DNA of 64,000 bases from Rhizobium rosettiformans. GTDB taxonomy: Bacteria > Pseudomonadota > Alphaproteobacteria > Rhizobiales > Rhizobiaceae. The notes beneath the pieces are model-generated. The model searched no databases. It was not told the DNA's origin and saw only the letters and a program-made list of their open reading frames with translations. Positions 35,376 through 44,220 of this stretch are shown here, piece by piece. Position numbers and translations under genes: made by a program. Positions within the stretch are counted from its first letter, which is position 1. The number at the start of each line of letters is the position of its first letter. The stretch lies in NCBI RefSeq assembly GCF_016806065.1, contig NZ_CP032405.1, positions 1,578,001-1,642,000 on the forward strand. Reading direction: 5' to 3'.

Positions 35376-38176
35376 CCAGGCGTGGTCCTGCTGGGAATGG
35401 CTTTTTGGCGTAGAGCGAGATTTTCCTGCCCGGTACCCTTTGGCTTATAGCGACAGTCCGGAAAATTGGAGCATGATCGGAAGGCGCCAAAAGGGCCGGT
35501 TTTTTGGACAATAACGCCCCGCCGGCATGCTGGGCAGGTTTCCTCCTGCACCGGCTCGCCCTCTGAAGTCTGAATTCTCAGCGCACCGTCCGCCTCAAGT
35601 TCATTCAAGAATGTTGAGCACTGTCCCCGCACGCTGAACAGTGCAACGGAGCGTTTGGCACGTGTGAGGGCCACATAGAACAGCCGCCGCTCCTCACTGT
35701 CGGGGTAGTTGTCTCCGGCTGGCATTGCCAAACCTAAGACCGGATCATCCGCACGCGTGTTGGGAAAGCTACGCCCTCTCAACGCGCTGATCATTTCGGG
35801 CAGGATGACAAAGTCCGCCTCGCTGCCTTTAGACCGGTGGATGGTCAGGAAGGATACCGTTACCCATTTCTGCGCGGCACTCGTAATGCGAGGCACATAT
35901 TGCTGATCGGCATTGTACCGACCCAGGACATAGATCGACACCTTGCCATTTCGGCCGGGTCTGACGTCTCCAGACTGGATGCGTTCCGCCAAGCGCTCGA
36001 CATACTGGCGGATGGCGTCCGCCAGTTGCTCTCGTCCATCCACCTGATAGGCTTGTATAACAGGCCCTTCAGCAGGCGTTTGTGAGCGTACCTTCTTCGG
36101 GAGCTGGGCAGGGTTCTTGGACACGAACCGGCTGGAAATATCACACAGTTCTTGCGGGCAGCGGAATGTCTGCTCGAGTTTCATGACCTGGCCATGGCCG
36201 AACCAGTCGCGGAAGCCCGTCATGACAGAGATGTCGGCCCCCGCAAATCGGTTGATGGATTGCCAATCATCGCCAACGGCGAAGAAGAAGCGCCCCTTCT
36301 TCTGCACTAAGGCCCGGCAAAGTCGGGCTCGCGCCCGGGACGAATCCTGAAACTCATCCGCCATCACAAGTTGATACGGTTCTTCAATAGCACCCTCTTC
36401 AAGGTATTTGGCTGCGAGATTGAGCATGTCTTCAAAGTCGATGCCGCCTTCCGCCGCAAGCGCTTCGTCCCAAGCTTTGATGATGGGGAGAGCGAGTGCG
36501 GCAAACATCCGATAGCGATACTTAAAGGCATCCGTGGGCAGTCTATCCAAGCGTTCCTCTAGGTCTGCCGGAGTCATGCTATTGCTTTTAAAATGGCCGA
36601 TGAACGCCCGGACCAAGCCTATCAGTTCCTCTGCAGGCATAGGCTTCAGACCATCCTTGGGGATCTGTCTGTCGGGATTTGGGTTGAGCACGATGCCCCG
36701 TTGGGTGAGTTCCCTTTCGAGATGCTCAAATAAGGTTCCCGTGCGCACCTGGTGCGAGGTCGTCTCGATCAGCGCGGTGCCCTGCTCTAAATGCAGGTTT
36801 CGCTTCCATTCCACGCCTGAGACATAATCGTCGAAATGGGTAGGGGCGTTGCCTCGCGCATCAAGCGCGAAATGCTCGTGATAGAGGTCTATGTCGGGAT
36901 AATAGAAATCTGGACGGTATTGCCGGTGCGTCGCATCCGCCGTGTCCAAGACATAGGATTTTTCATACCTGTAATTGACCCCGTTGTAGAAAAGCCAGTT
37001 CGCAATGAGCGCTTCTTCCTGGCTGCGCACGCGTGTCCCGTCAGCCGTGAGAACCATTCCCCTGCCTTGCTCGTCCCACGCGGTCGGCGCGGACTCGCCA
37101 GGTTTCGGCAAATCCCGTTTGAAGACAAAGCGAAACAGGTCCCACTGCGCGCGAAAGCTCAAAGAGCTGTCTTTCAAACCGTCGATCAAGTCAGCGAGCT
37201 TGCGCAGGCCATCCGCAGGATCGATTGCCCACTGCGGGATATCTGGCTTCTTTCCGGTGGCCCTACCGATGATTCCAAGACCCAGAGCGTTGAACGTGAA
37301 AGCCTTCACGGGGACATCATACATGCCCAGACGCGCAAACGATTGGCTGGCCCGTTCTGCAAGTTCTTCGGCAGCCTTCTTATTGAACGCGAGCATGACG
37401 ATCTGTTCGGGCTTGGCGATACCTCGATGGATCGCGTAAGCCGCTCTAGCTACCATTGTGGAGGTTTTACCAGAGCCCGCAGAGGCGACCACCTGCACTC
37501 GATTGTCGAAGCAGACGACGGCTCGCGCCTGCTCTGGTGTCAGTGGTTTGCTTTCGACCTTGTCGAGCAGCTCTTTGCACTCGATGAGCTCTCTGTCTGT
37601 GTGTTTGGAGTTCAGGTTTTGCCATGCTGTAGCGATGTCGGCGCCCCAGTCCCGCAAGTCCTGTTCCAGCTGGATGGCTCTCTGGCCGAACCGGGCTTTC
37701 AGCGAACCATCACGCAGCAGCATTCTCATCCTGGCCGTATCCAGTTGAGGCCGTTCACTCTCCAGAGAATTTAACATCTCGTGCGTCAGCCAGCGCCTTT
37801 GTGACGCCGCCGTGTCCTCCACCGATCTGCGTTTGCTAAGCCAATCGCTCATGGTCTCGTGAGCGCGAACCAGCAGGGCGGTATCTTCCCTGAGGCGGAT
37901 CTCGCTCAGGACATCATCGAAATTGGCTCGCAGGTTTGCTGCCCCGCTCTTGGACAGTCCGCCGACCTGAATGGCATCCGAGCCGGCAGGCTTCAGCGTG
38001 ACGCTGGCCCACAGTAGGCCGTTTCTCACCGAGAATGATGCAGAGTCGCGGACATTGACCGTGTGAGAATCTCCATCGATTAGGAGGGTCAGGCATATGC
38101 CGTCCTGAACCAGCAGCCACTTTGGCGACCGGGAAACAATGCGTCCCCATTTCGATGGCTCCCACTCGTTCTTCAT
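35372..38176 (-). CDS. UvrD/helicase-IV-like DNA helicase with C-terminal zinc finger
   Basis: About 934 residues from the ATG at 38176 (TTG at 38236 in frame). Superfamily 1A motifs: Walker A VVASAGSGKTST (about residue 234), DEFQDSS (about 607), GDDWQSINRFAGAD, LEQTFRCP, and FYVALTRAKRSVALF. Between motifs I and II lies EALIANWLFYNGVNYRYEKS...RPDFYYPDIDLYHEHFALD, a nuclease-like insertion also seen in helicase IV relatives. The C-terminus has a four-cysteine topoisomerase-type finger (CPACRRG...CSNFPDC). Probably DNA repair or defence against foreign DNA; the exact role is unknown. Confidence 0.88.
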   Translation of the reverse strand: MKNEWEPSKWGRIVSRSPKWLLVQDGICLTLLIDGDSHTVNVRDSASFSVRNGLLWASVTLKPAGSDAIQVGGLSKSGAANLRANFDDVLSEIRLREDTALLVRAHETMSDWLSKRRSVEDTAASQRRWLTHEMLNSLESERPQLDTARMRMLLRDGSLKARFGQRAIQLEQDLRDWGADIATAWQNLNSKHTDRELIECKELLDKVESKPLTPEQARAVVCFDNRVQVVASAGSGKTSTMVARAAYAIHRGIAKPEQIVMLAFNKKAAEELAERASQSFARLGMYDVPVKAFTFNALGLGIIGRATGKKPDIPQWAIDPADGLRKLADLIDGLKDSSLSFRAQWDLFRFVFKRDLPKPGESAPTAWDEQGRGMVLTADGTRVRSQEEALIANWLFYNGVNYRYEKSYVLDTADATHRQYRPDFYYPDIDLYHEHFALDARGNAPTHFDDYVSGVEWKRNLHLEQGTALIETTSHQVRTGTLFEHLERELTQRGIVLNPNPDRQIPKDGLKPMPAEELIGLVRAFIGHFKSNSMTPADLEERLDRLPTDAFKYRYRMFAALALPIIKAWDEALAAEGGIDFEDMLNLAAKYLEEGAIEEPYQLVMADEFQDSSRARARLCRALVQKKGRFFFAVGDDWQSINRFAGADISVMTGFRDWFGHGQVMKLEQTFRCPQELCDISSRFVSKNPAQLPKKVRSQTPAEGPVIQAYQVDGREQLADAIRQYVERLAERIQSGDVRPGRNGKVSIYVLGRYNADQQYVPRITSAAQKWVTVSFLTIHRSKGSEADFVILPEMISALRGRSFPNTRADDPVLGLAMPAGDNYPDSEERRLFYVALTRAKRSVALFSVRGQCSTFLNELEADGALRIQTSEGEPVQEETCPACRRGVIVQKTGPFGAFRSCSNFPDCRYKPKGTGQENLALRQKAIPSRTTPG

Positions 38177-38236
38177 TAGATTATCCAAATGGTTGCATAT
38201 GGAGTCGGCACTACCTCGTCTGCTGCATGCGGACAA

Positions 38237-38580
38237 GCCCGTTCAATCGGACATTGCTTAGGCAGGGAACATCAGGGGCAGGTTAAGGGCGGTTTCTTGA
38301 GATGCTGTCAACAAAGGAGCTGTCGTCATACTGGATCGCCAAGACGGGGGTGCGGGTCATAGTTCGTGTCGAGGGGGGAGATTTGCGGCTCCGTTATTCG
38401 CCGAATATCCCGCCTGCTCTTCAGACATTTGCTTTCCGAGGGCGCTGTTGAGCACACAAGAAGAAAATTGCGGAAGGATGACGCTAATTAACGCGCACGC
38501 ATTGTGATGCGTGGTAAGGCATTATAACGTCTATTGACGCATCATGATGCGTGTATTCTGCGTTAGGTTGGAGACTGAAG
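38237..38580. other. Intergenic region upstream of the ParA-like gene
   Basis: 344 bp without a gene. Contains the two palindromes listed separately and a related AATTAACGCGCACGC stretch (about 38487-38500). Confidence 0.6.
38497..38552 (+). promoter_or_regulatory. Two 16-bp palindromes, likely ParA operon operator or partition sites
   Basis: ACGCATTGTGATGCGT (38497-38512) and ACGCATCATGATGCGT (38537-38552), 40 bases apart centre to centre, the second just ahead of the ParA start. Regular spacing suggests dimeric binding on one face of the DNA. Confidence 0.7.
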
Positions 38581-39255
38581 ATGCCGGTCATTACGGTGGC
38601 GAACCCCAAGGGTGGGGCCGGGAAGTCAACAGCGGCCCTCGTGCTCGCCACGTCGCTTGCCCAGCAGGGTGCGAGCGTCATTATTCTCGACTGCGATCCC
38701 AACAGGGCGATCGAGGGGTGGCGGGCAGGGGCCTCGAAGAACCCCGTCATCGTGGATGGTGGGATCACTGAGAGCACGATCACCACCAAGCTCGATGAAT
38801 ATCGCAAGAAGTATCAGTTCGTCTTTGTCGATCTGGAAGGCACCGCCAGTCGGCTCATGTCGCGTGCTCTTGCCCGGGCGCAGCTCGTGATCATTCCGAT
38901 CCAGGCAAGCCCGCCTGACGCGGAACTCGCAGCGCGCGCAATCCATCTGATCCGTGAAGAAGAGCAGGCCTTCGAAAAGACCATCCCCCATAGGGTGCTG
39001 TTCACCCGGACCTCTCCGGCGATCGCCTCTAAGCTGGAAACGCAGATTACGGCTCAGTTGAAGGCAAGCGAGGTGCCGATGTTTCGCAATCATCTGAACG
39101 AGCGGTCCGCCTACAAGGCGATGTTCTTCTACCAGCAGGATCTGGAGGAGCTTGATCCGCGGAATGTGAATGGGCTGCCGGCAGCCCGGGACAATGCGTT
39201 CCGGCTTGCAGAGGAACTGGTCAATCTGGTCATTGATGCGAGGGTTGCGGCATGA
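38581..39255 (+). CDS. ParA/VirC1-like ATPase
   Basis: 224 residues from the ATG at 38581 (GGAG upstream). Deviant Walker A at the very start, [15 protein letters not shown], with the second Lys of ParA/MinD proteins; [14 protein letters not shown] is Walker B-like and [14 protein letters not shown] follows. The short form with N-terminal Walker motif is like VirC1, which aids T-DNA/oriT processing, and like plasmid type Ib ParA. It overlaps a small partner gene (ATGA), as in virC1-virC2 or parA-parG pairs. Confidence 0.9.
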   Translation: MPVITVANPKGGAGKSTAALVLATSLAQQGASVIILDCDPNRAIEGWRAGASKNPVIVDGGITESTITTKLDEYRKKYQFVFVDLEGTASRLMSRALARAQLVIIPIQASPPDAELAARAIHLIREEEQAFEKTIPHRVLFTRTSPAIASKLETQITAQLKASEVPMFRNHLNERSAYKAMFFYQQDLEELDPRNVNGLPAARDNAFRLAEELVNLVIDARVAA

Positions 39256-39542
39256 GCGGGAAGAACCTGGGCTTTGGCGACAAGCTCGCCAACATCACGC
39301 CCGACACGGAAGAGCCGGCGCGGATTCCTGATGCCAGGATCGACGAGGTTGGTGAACGCCATGGTTTCGTAGCACGAGAGCCTATCCAGAAGCTGACGCG
39401 GCGCAAGCCTTCTGAGCCGTCTGCAAATCTCAACATCCGCCCGCCGATCACGACCTTCAATCGGTTTCTGATCTTTTGCGAGCAGAACCGCATGTCATAT
39501 CCTGAGGCGTTGAAGGAGCTCATGGACCGCGCAGGTGTCTGA
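39252..39542 (+). CDS. Small partner of the ParA-like protein (VirC2/RHH-like)
   Basis: 96 residues. A basic, flexible N-terminus is followed by [39 protein letters not shown], split as a beta strand and two helices, a ribbon-helix-helix pattern. It overlaps the ParA gene by four bases. By analogy it would bind the palindromes upstream and recruit the ATPase. The family is often annotated as stability/partitioning determinant. Confidence 0.75.
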   Translation: MSGKNLGFGDKLANITPDTEEPARIPDARIDEVGERHGFVAREPIQKLTRRKPSEPSANLNIRPPITTFNRFLIFCEQNRMSYPEALKELMDRAGV

Positions 39543-39913
39543 ACCTGATGCAGAGAGTTGGCTGCGTCACCATTGACGCGCGTTCATGAAGCTCGGCATC
39601 CGAGTTCCGTTGATATGCAGCGACAGCGCGTCTATGCGACCGATTGATAGAGGGGAGTTGTCCTGATCGCCGGGCTTCGCAAGGTAAACCCGCGCCTGAA
39701 ATGCAGGCTTAAGGGCTCCAAGCGTTTCTACGGTGCCGTAGGAGGTCGTGGGAGTCATAACTAAACACGATAAGGATCACGTCGACGGTCAGGCCCCGGC
39801 ATAGGCGCTTGCTTTGGCGATGCAGGCTATCAGCCCCTCAAGCAACCATGAACGAGTGATGGGCTCGACCCTCGGGGCCACAGTCTCGATACCTCCCAGG
39901 CGGGAAGAAGTCG
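39543..39913. other. Intergenic stretch with repeat copy 2 and a doubtful ORF
   Basis: 371 bp. It holds a degenerate copy of the dispersed repeat (39562-39585) directly after the partner gene. A 63-codon minus-strand ORF (39567-39758, starting MTPTTSYGTVETLG) has no ribosome site or known domain and is not called. Confidence 0.5.
39562..39585. repeat. Dispersed palindromic repeat, copy 2 (degenerate)
   Basis: CTGCGTCACCATTGACGCG then CGTTC; differs from the copies at 35351 and 42473 at a few positions but keeps both palindromic halves. Confidence 0.6.
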
Positions 39914-40573
39914 TCACTGCTGGCGAAAGGCCGCGATCATATCTCTGGACACATCTTCGGCAAAGCAGACGGGCGCATAACCACCAGGCTTGGAATATGC
40001 ACTTCGCTTGCCGCATTGCCGACCTCGACGATCCCGGCTGTAGGGGCATGGGCAGGAACCGGAATAACGTTCGATCGATTGAGCGATGATCCGCTGGACG
40101 ATTGTTGCGTCCGATATGGCAGGTACGGACCGAGGCTGCTGCTGCGGCGGCTGTTGCGACTTAGTTTGTCGAGGGGCTTCACGCGCTGGCTGGCTTTTAG
40201 ACAAGAAGCGGGTCGCTATCCATCCTGTACGCTGTGTCAGTTGATCGCGCACCTGCGACCAGTCTGCACTCATGTTCACGCGCATCACCTCACGCCCCTT
40301 GTCAAAGCGATCGAGAATCGAGTTCGCAGTGCCGGGACCAGCGCGAAAGGCAACTCCACTGCCCGTCACATACATCGTCTCCGCGGGTGCCGCCTGAATA
40401 GAGGGTTGAGTGGTGGCACCTGGCTGATCCGAGGCGACGGCTTGCGGGGATTGCTCAGGCGATACGACTGCGGGCTGTGGGGCAGAATACGGCGCAGAGG
40501 GCTTCTCGTCTTCCCGACCAAACAGGGCGAGTGCGACAAGGAACACTCCAATGCAAGCCGCGATCTTTCGCAT
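39914..40573 (-). CDS. Exported SH3-domain protein
   Basis: 219 residues: N-terminal signal/anchor (ACIGVFLVALALFG), a Pro/Gln/Ser-rich linker, a bacterial SH3 domain (MYVTGSGVAFRAGPGTANSI, DRFDKGREV, GWIATRFLS), another linker, and a Cys-containing C-terminus SGSCPCPYSRDRRGRQCGKR followed by SAYSKPGG. The last motif is a small recurrent module in envelope proteins of alphaproteobacteria. It probably binds or senses cell wall; function unproven. A lipoprotein gene lies upstream on the same strand. Confidence 0.8.
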   Translation of the reverse strand: MRKIAACIGVFLVALALFGREDEKPSAPYSAPQPAVVSPEQSPQAVASDQPGATTQPSIQAAPAETMYVTGSGVAFRAGPGTANSILDRFDKGREVMRVNMSADWSQVRDQLTQRTGWIATRFLSKSQPAREAPRQTKSQQPPQQQPRSVPAISDATIVQRIIAQSIERYSGSCPCPYSRDRRGRQCGKRSAYSKPGGYAPVCFAEDVSRDMIAAFRQQ

Positions 40574-40601
40574 CAGGAATCCTCTCCTGAGCTGCTGTCT
40601 G

Positions 40602-41087
40602 CTATTTCTTGGGCCTGATCACCCTGGGGCTGATGTTGTTATAGACCTGTTGGGCGTCGAATGAACCGGGCGGCGATACTGCACCGCCAGGAAGCTTCAG
40701 GACCTGCACGATCAGATCTTGTCCGGGTTTGACAATGTCGTAGGCCACGCCGGGGTTATAGGTGGTGTATGCTGTGTTGCCGTAAACATTCGTCTGGAAG
40801 GTTCCCGGGGTCGAGCCCACGGATCGATTTGTCGAGTCGTTCGCCGTCACGACGAGGAAGTGGGTGCCCCCGGCAGCCAAGGTCACTTCAGCAGCTTTCA
40901 ACAGGCTATAGTCCTGAATTGTGGTTGGGTCGGTAAACCCGTTTCCCCGTGAAGAGATGCGATAGGTATCGTTGGTTATCGGGGCCGCGGTGACCCCTCC
41001 GGTTGCACCCATCTCCTGATATTGCGTTTGGCAGCCGGACAAAATCATGGTTGTGGCGGCGACCAAGGCGAGGTGCCTGAAAGTCAT
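40602..41087 (-). CDS. Lipoprotein, CC0125/CC1285-like
   Basis: 161 residues with lipoprotein signal MTFRHLALVAATTMILSGC. The body TYRISSRGNGFTDPTTIQDY followed by SLLKAAEVTLAAGGTHF resembles the CC0125/CC1285 lipoprotein family of alphaproteobacteria, function unknown. It lies 28 bases upstream of the SH3 gene on the same strand and may be co-expressed. Confidence 0.8.
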   Translation of the reverse strand: MTFRHLALVAATTMILSGCQTQYQEMGATGGVTAAPITNDTYRISSRGNGFTDPTTIQDYSLLKAAEVTLAAGGTHFLVVTANDSTNRSVGSTPGTFQTNVYGNTAYTTYNPGVAYDIVKPGQDLIVQVLKLPGGAVSPPGSFDAQQVYNNISPRVIRPKK

Positions 41088-41178
41088 TGAAATCTCCCCC
41101 TGTTTTCCGTGAGCAAAGGAGAAGTCATCATCGAAGTCAACCTAAGGCTGCGACTTATTTTGACGCGGCAAATCCACC

Positions 41179-41347
41179 GGGGCTGACGCCCCATCACCCG
41201 TCAAGACCTTGAACCCTTCGGGCAAAAGCGTCCGGGCCGTGGCTCGGGGCTTTTAGCCCCTGCGCCCGCACCACCCCGGACGCTTTTGGGTCTGGACGGG
41301 TTCCCCCCTCTCTTCGCCAGAGGGGCAGATCGGTTGCATGCGCAACC
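41179..41347 (+). ncRNA. Structured leader RNA candidate of ardC
   Basis: Four successive stems in non-coding sequence just before the ardC ribosome site: GGGGC-TGAC-GCCCC (41179-41192); AAAAGCGTCCGGG pairing with CCCGGACGCTTTT (41224-41236 with 41275-41287) enclosing GGGGC-TTTTA-GCCCC (41246-41260); CCCCTCT/AGAGGGG (41305-41325); GGTTGC-ATGC-GCAACC (41332-41347). Conserved-looking single-stranded joins lie between. Function unknown. Confidence 0.6.
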
Positions 41348-41366
41348 CGATCAAAGGAAAAGGGAC

Positions 41367-42341
41367 ATGAAAAACAGTATTTACGCTGAAGTGACGGACA
41401 AGATTATTGCCGATCTGGAAAAGGGGGATCTGACCTGGCTAAAGCCGTGGAATGCCGGCAACACGGCCGGGCGGATCACAAGACCCTTGCGGTACAATGG
41501 GCTTGGCTATGGCGGCATCAATGTTCTGATGCTGTGGGCGGCGGCGATCGAGGCGGGGTATTCGTCTGCCTGCTGGATGACGTTCAAACAGGCCCGCGAG
41601 CTCGGCGCCCATGTGCGCAAGGGTGAGACGGGCAGCATGGTCGTCTATGCGGGGACCATCAGCCGGGAAGGGGATGAGGACGAAAACGAAGATAAAGACA
41701 AAGAGGAAGGAGAGGGGGTCAAGCAGATACCGTTTCTCAAAACCTACACGGTCTTCAACGTCGAACAGATCGAGGGACTGCCCGAGCATTATCATGAAAA
41801 GCCGGCGCCGGTGATCGACCCGGTTGAACGTATCGCACATGTGGATCAGTTCTTTGCAGCAACGCGTGCCGAAATCCGCCACGGCGGCAATCGGGCCTAT
41901 TACAGCGGTTCAAGTGATCATGTTCAGATGCCATGTTTCGAGAGTTTCCGGAGCGGGGACGCCTATTGTGCAACGCTTGCGCATGAAATGATCCACTGGA
42001 CGAAACATGAAAGCCGTCTTGATCGCGACTTCGGGGCAAAGAAACGGGGCGATGAGGCGTACGCGTTCGAGGAGCTCGTTGCTGAATTGGGTGCGGCCTT
42101 TCTATGCGCGGATCTGGCATTGACGCCGGAGCCCGGTGCCGATCATGCGGCCTATATCCAGAGCTGGCTCAAGGTACTGAAGGAGGACAAGCGTGCCCTA
42201 TTCAGTGCCGCCGCCCATGCGCAGCGCGCGGTCGAGTTTCTGCAGGGTCTGCAGAGCTTGGCCGGAACAGGAGAGCCGCCGCGTAAGCGGCGGATTTCCT
42301 TTCTCGGCAAGAACGCGCGCCCGCCGACGGCGGACACCTAA
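41367..42341 (+). CDS. ardC: ArdC-like antirestriction protein (ssDNA-binding, zincin)
   Basis: 324 residues from the ATG at 41367 (AAAGGAAAAGGG upstream). N-terminal ssDNA-binding domain (YAEVTDKIIADLEKGDLTWL, KPW, NGLGYGGINVLMLW) and a C-terminal metalloprotease-like domain with LAHEMIHWTKHESRLDRD and FEELVAELGAAFLCADL. A very acidic insert (EGDEDENEDKDKEEGEG) separates them. ArdC protects incoming single-stranded plasmid DNA from host restriction during transfer, which fits the island's oriT/TraA. Confidence 0.93.
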   Translation: MKNSIYAEVTDKIIADLEKGDLTWLKPWNAGNTAGRITRPLRYNGLGYGGINVLMLWAAAIEAGYSSACWMTFKQARELGAHVRKGETGSMVVYAGTISREGDEDENEDKDKEEGEGVKQIPFLKTYTVFNVEQIEGLPEHYHEKPAPVIDPVERIAHVDQFFAATRAEIRHGGNRAYYSGSSDHVQMPCFESFRSGDAYCATLAHEMIHWTKHESRLDRDFGAKKRGDEAYAFEELVAELGAAFLCADLALTPEPGADHAAYIQSWLKVLKEDKRALFSAAAHAQRAVEFLQGLQSLAGTGEPPRKRRISFLGKNARPPTADT

Positions 42342-42472
42342 TGAACGGATCTGAAGCCACGTTCAGTGGTTACCCCTCATTCACTCGAATGCCTGAAAAT
42401 CAGGGGAACTCAAGGCGCGGCGGCACTCCTGAACCGGCTCAGACTGTAAGACTGCAACGCAGGTGCGTCGAA

Positions 42473-42497
42473 ATGCGTCAACATTGACGCGCGTTAA
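42473..42497. repeat. Dispersed palindromic repeat, copy 3
   Basis: ATGCGTCAACATTGACGCG then CGTTAA; one mismatch to the copy at 35351. Lies between ardC and the convergent gene at 42580. Confidence 0.7.
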
Positions 42498-42579
42498 AGA
42501 TCTGGATTGGGGCTACGCCTCGGGAGCAAGTCTCGCCCACTCGCAAGGCGCGCCTCAGGCTGTGTGAGAGGTCCAGATG

Positions 42580-43896
42580 CTAATCGTGTGCCGCACCAGG
42601 GTCTCCCGGGCTGGCTTCAGGGTCGCTCTCGTACGGAGACCGGTAGCGCTCCTCAGGAGCAAGCCAGGATGCGAGGAACTGGAACGGGTCCGTATCGCCG
42701 ACCATCTTCCTGGCCAGCGCCATGCGCGTTTCGAGATGCGGTCGTCGATCGTCCGAAACCTTGGCCAGGCGATTTTCCGCTTCCCTGAAGAACCGCTCCA
42801 CGCCCATCACTTTCGTCCACTGCTCGATGATCTGGGCAAGCTGTTTCTGGCTTTCGAGCAAGGCCTCCGCCTTTTTTCTCTGGTCTTCGCGGCGACGGCT
42901 ACGCTCCCGCTCGGCTTCCCATTCCTGTCTCCGCTTTTCGGCGGCTTCGTCTGCCGCCGTCATCAAGGCCTGGACCTGGCCGACGGCGCCTTGCAGGGAC
43001 TCGATAAACTCCGGGATCGAGCTTTCCAGCGAGGCATGCTCCGCGTCCTGACGGGACAAGAACCACTCGACACCCCGCTTCGGTGAATACGCCACGATCT
43101 TGAAGCGTCCGCTTGGTACGTCCTGGAGATGTGTGTAAGAATGAACCAACTGCCAGGCCTTGGCGGACTTGATGACCTTGCTCTCGGTTCGATGGTATTT
43201 GCCGGCGAAATATCGCATAGACACCCGCTCCGTCATTTCAGTCACTGCAATGCCAATCGGAACCGAGTCGAGCTGGAACACAGTCGGTCGGTCCGGACCC
43301 CATATGTAGCCAGATTGATAGCGGCCATACTTGCGGTCCTTCCGCTCGGTTTCCCGTTCGTCGATATCGATGCGGTGAAGGCCATCTTCGGCTGCCGCGA
43401 TGCGCAGCTTGCAGCCTGCGTCATCGAGGGCGAGATAGACCTGATTGGCAATCGCAAGCGCGCGGGGCAGGGCACTCTCTGAGGCGACGATATCGGGCAG
43501 GATCCTCTTGTAGGGGCGGAGAAATTCATACTCCTCCACGACACGGGTCTTTCGCAAATGCTCCTCAACGCCAAGGAGCAGAGGATGTCGCGACCTCCTC
43601 GGCGGTTTCAGGCCCCGCTTTTTCCGGATATCCGGGCTTGGAGGCGGACCTTGTCGCCTGGGCCGGGGGGCCGGCTGTGCGATCTCGATGATAGCGTCGA
43701 GGGCCTCGGGAAGTAGTGGCAGTTCCGCTGGCAGGCCCATCGCCTTGCGGGTCCAGTAACCTGCCCCCGGAAACGGAACGTCATGTTTCCTGCAGATGGC
43801 TGACAACGCTGTCGGCGATAGTCCGAGTTCAGGGGCAATTTTGTTCAGGGGCGAGTTGCAGACTCTTTGGTAAAGCTCAAGGCGCGTCAGTTGCAT
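42580..43896 (-). CDS. Uncharacterised HTH and coiled-coil protein
   Basis: About 438 residues from the ATG at 43896; a GTG at 43968 is possible. The N-terminus LTRLELYQRVCNSPLNKIAP followed by ELGLSPTALSAICRKHDVPF and GYWTRKAMG is a widespread HTH-like module at the start of otherwise uncharacterised proteins. A middle domain (GCKLRIAAAEDGLHRIDIDE) precedes a charged coiled coil (AAEKRRQEWEAERERSRRRE). Its partner and function are unknown. It is typical accessory DNA. Confidence 0.75.
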   Translation of the reverse strand: MQLTRLELYQRVCNSPLNKIAPELGLSPTALSAICRKHDVPFPGAGYWTRKAMGLPAELPLLPEALDAIIEIAQPAPRPRRQGPPPSPDIRKKRGLKPPRRSRHPLLLGVEEHLRKTRVVEEYEFLRPYKRILPDIVASESALPRALAIANQVYLALDDAGCKLRIAAAEDGLHRIDIDERETERKDRKYGRYQSGYIWGPDRPTVFQLDSVPIGIAVTEMTERVSMRYFAGKYHRTESKVIKSAKAWQLVHSYTHLQDVPSGRFKIVAYSPKRGVEWFLSRQDAEHASLESSIPEFIESLQGAVGQVQALMTAADEAAEKRRQEWEAERERSRRREDQRKKAEALLESQKQLAQIIEQWTKVMGVERFFREAENRLAKVSDDRRPHLETRMALARKMVGDTDPFQFLASWLAPEERYRSPYESDPEASPGDPGAAHD

Positions 43897-44220
43897 TGCT
43901 CGAAAAACGTCTCGTTCAGTGAGCTGGTACAGAATCGGCACTGAGCAGCTTATGGCCAGCGGTGGCACTTCTCCCGCCGCCTTGCCGTTCCCCGGCTTAA
44001 TCCAATCGCCGACTGGGCCTCCACTATTGCTGGCGGCTCCATCGGCATGGGTTCATTTTTAGCACGAGAATTACATCATCGTGTGCGATCCAGTTCAAAA
44101 GGATCTAGTATTCTTACCCTTATGTCCATCAGCCGTCGCGACTGTGCAACCGTCTGGATAGATTAGATTGGAGTATTGTTTTAAGCGATCGTTCAGCGCG
44201 AATCTTGCTGATTGGTTGGC
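43897..44220. other. 324-bp region upstream of the HTH/coiled-coil gene
   Basis: GC content falls from the left to the right side. It probably contains the promoter of 42580-43896. No other feature seen. Confidence 0.4.

Noticed and set aside
39567..39758. 63-codon minus-strand ORF after the ParA partner gene
   Set aside because: No ribosome site and no domain; the region contains a dispersed repeat.
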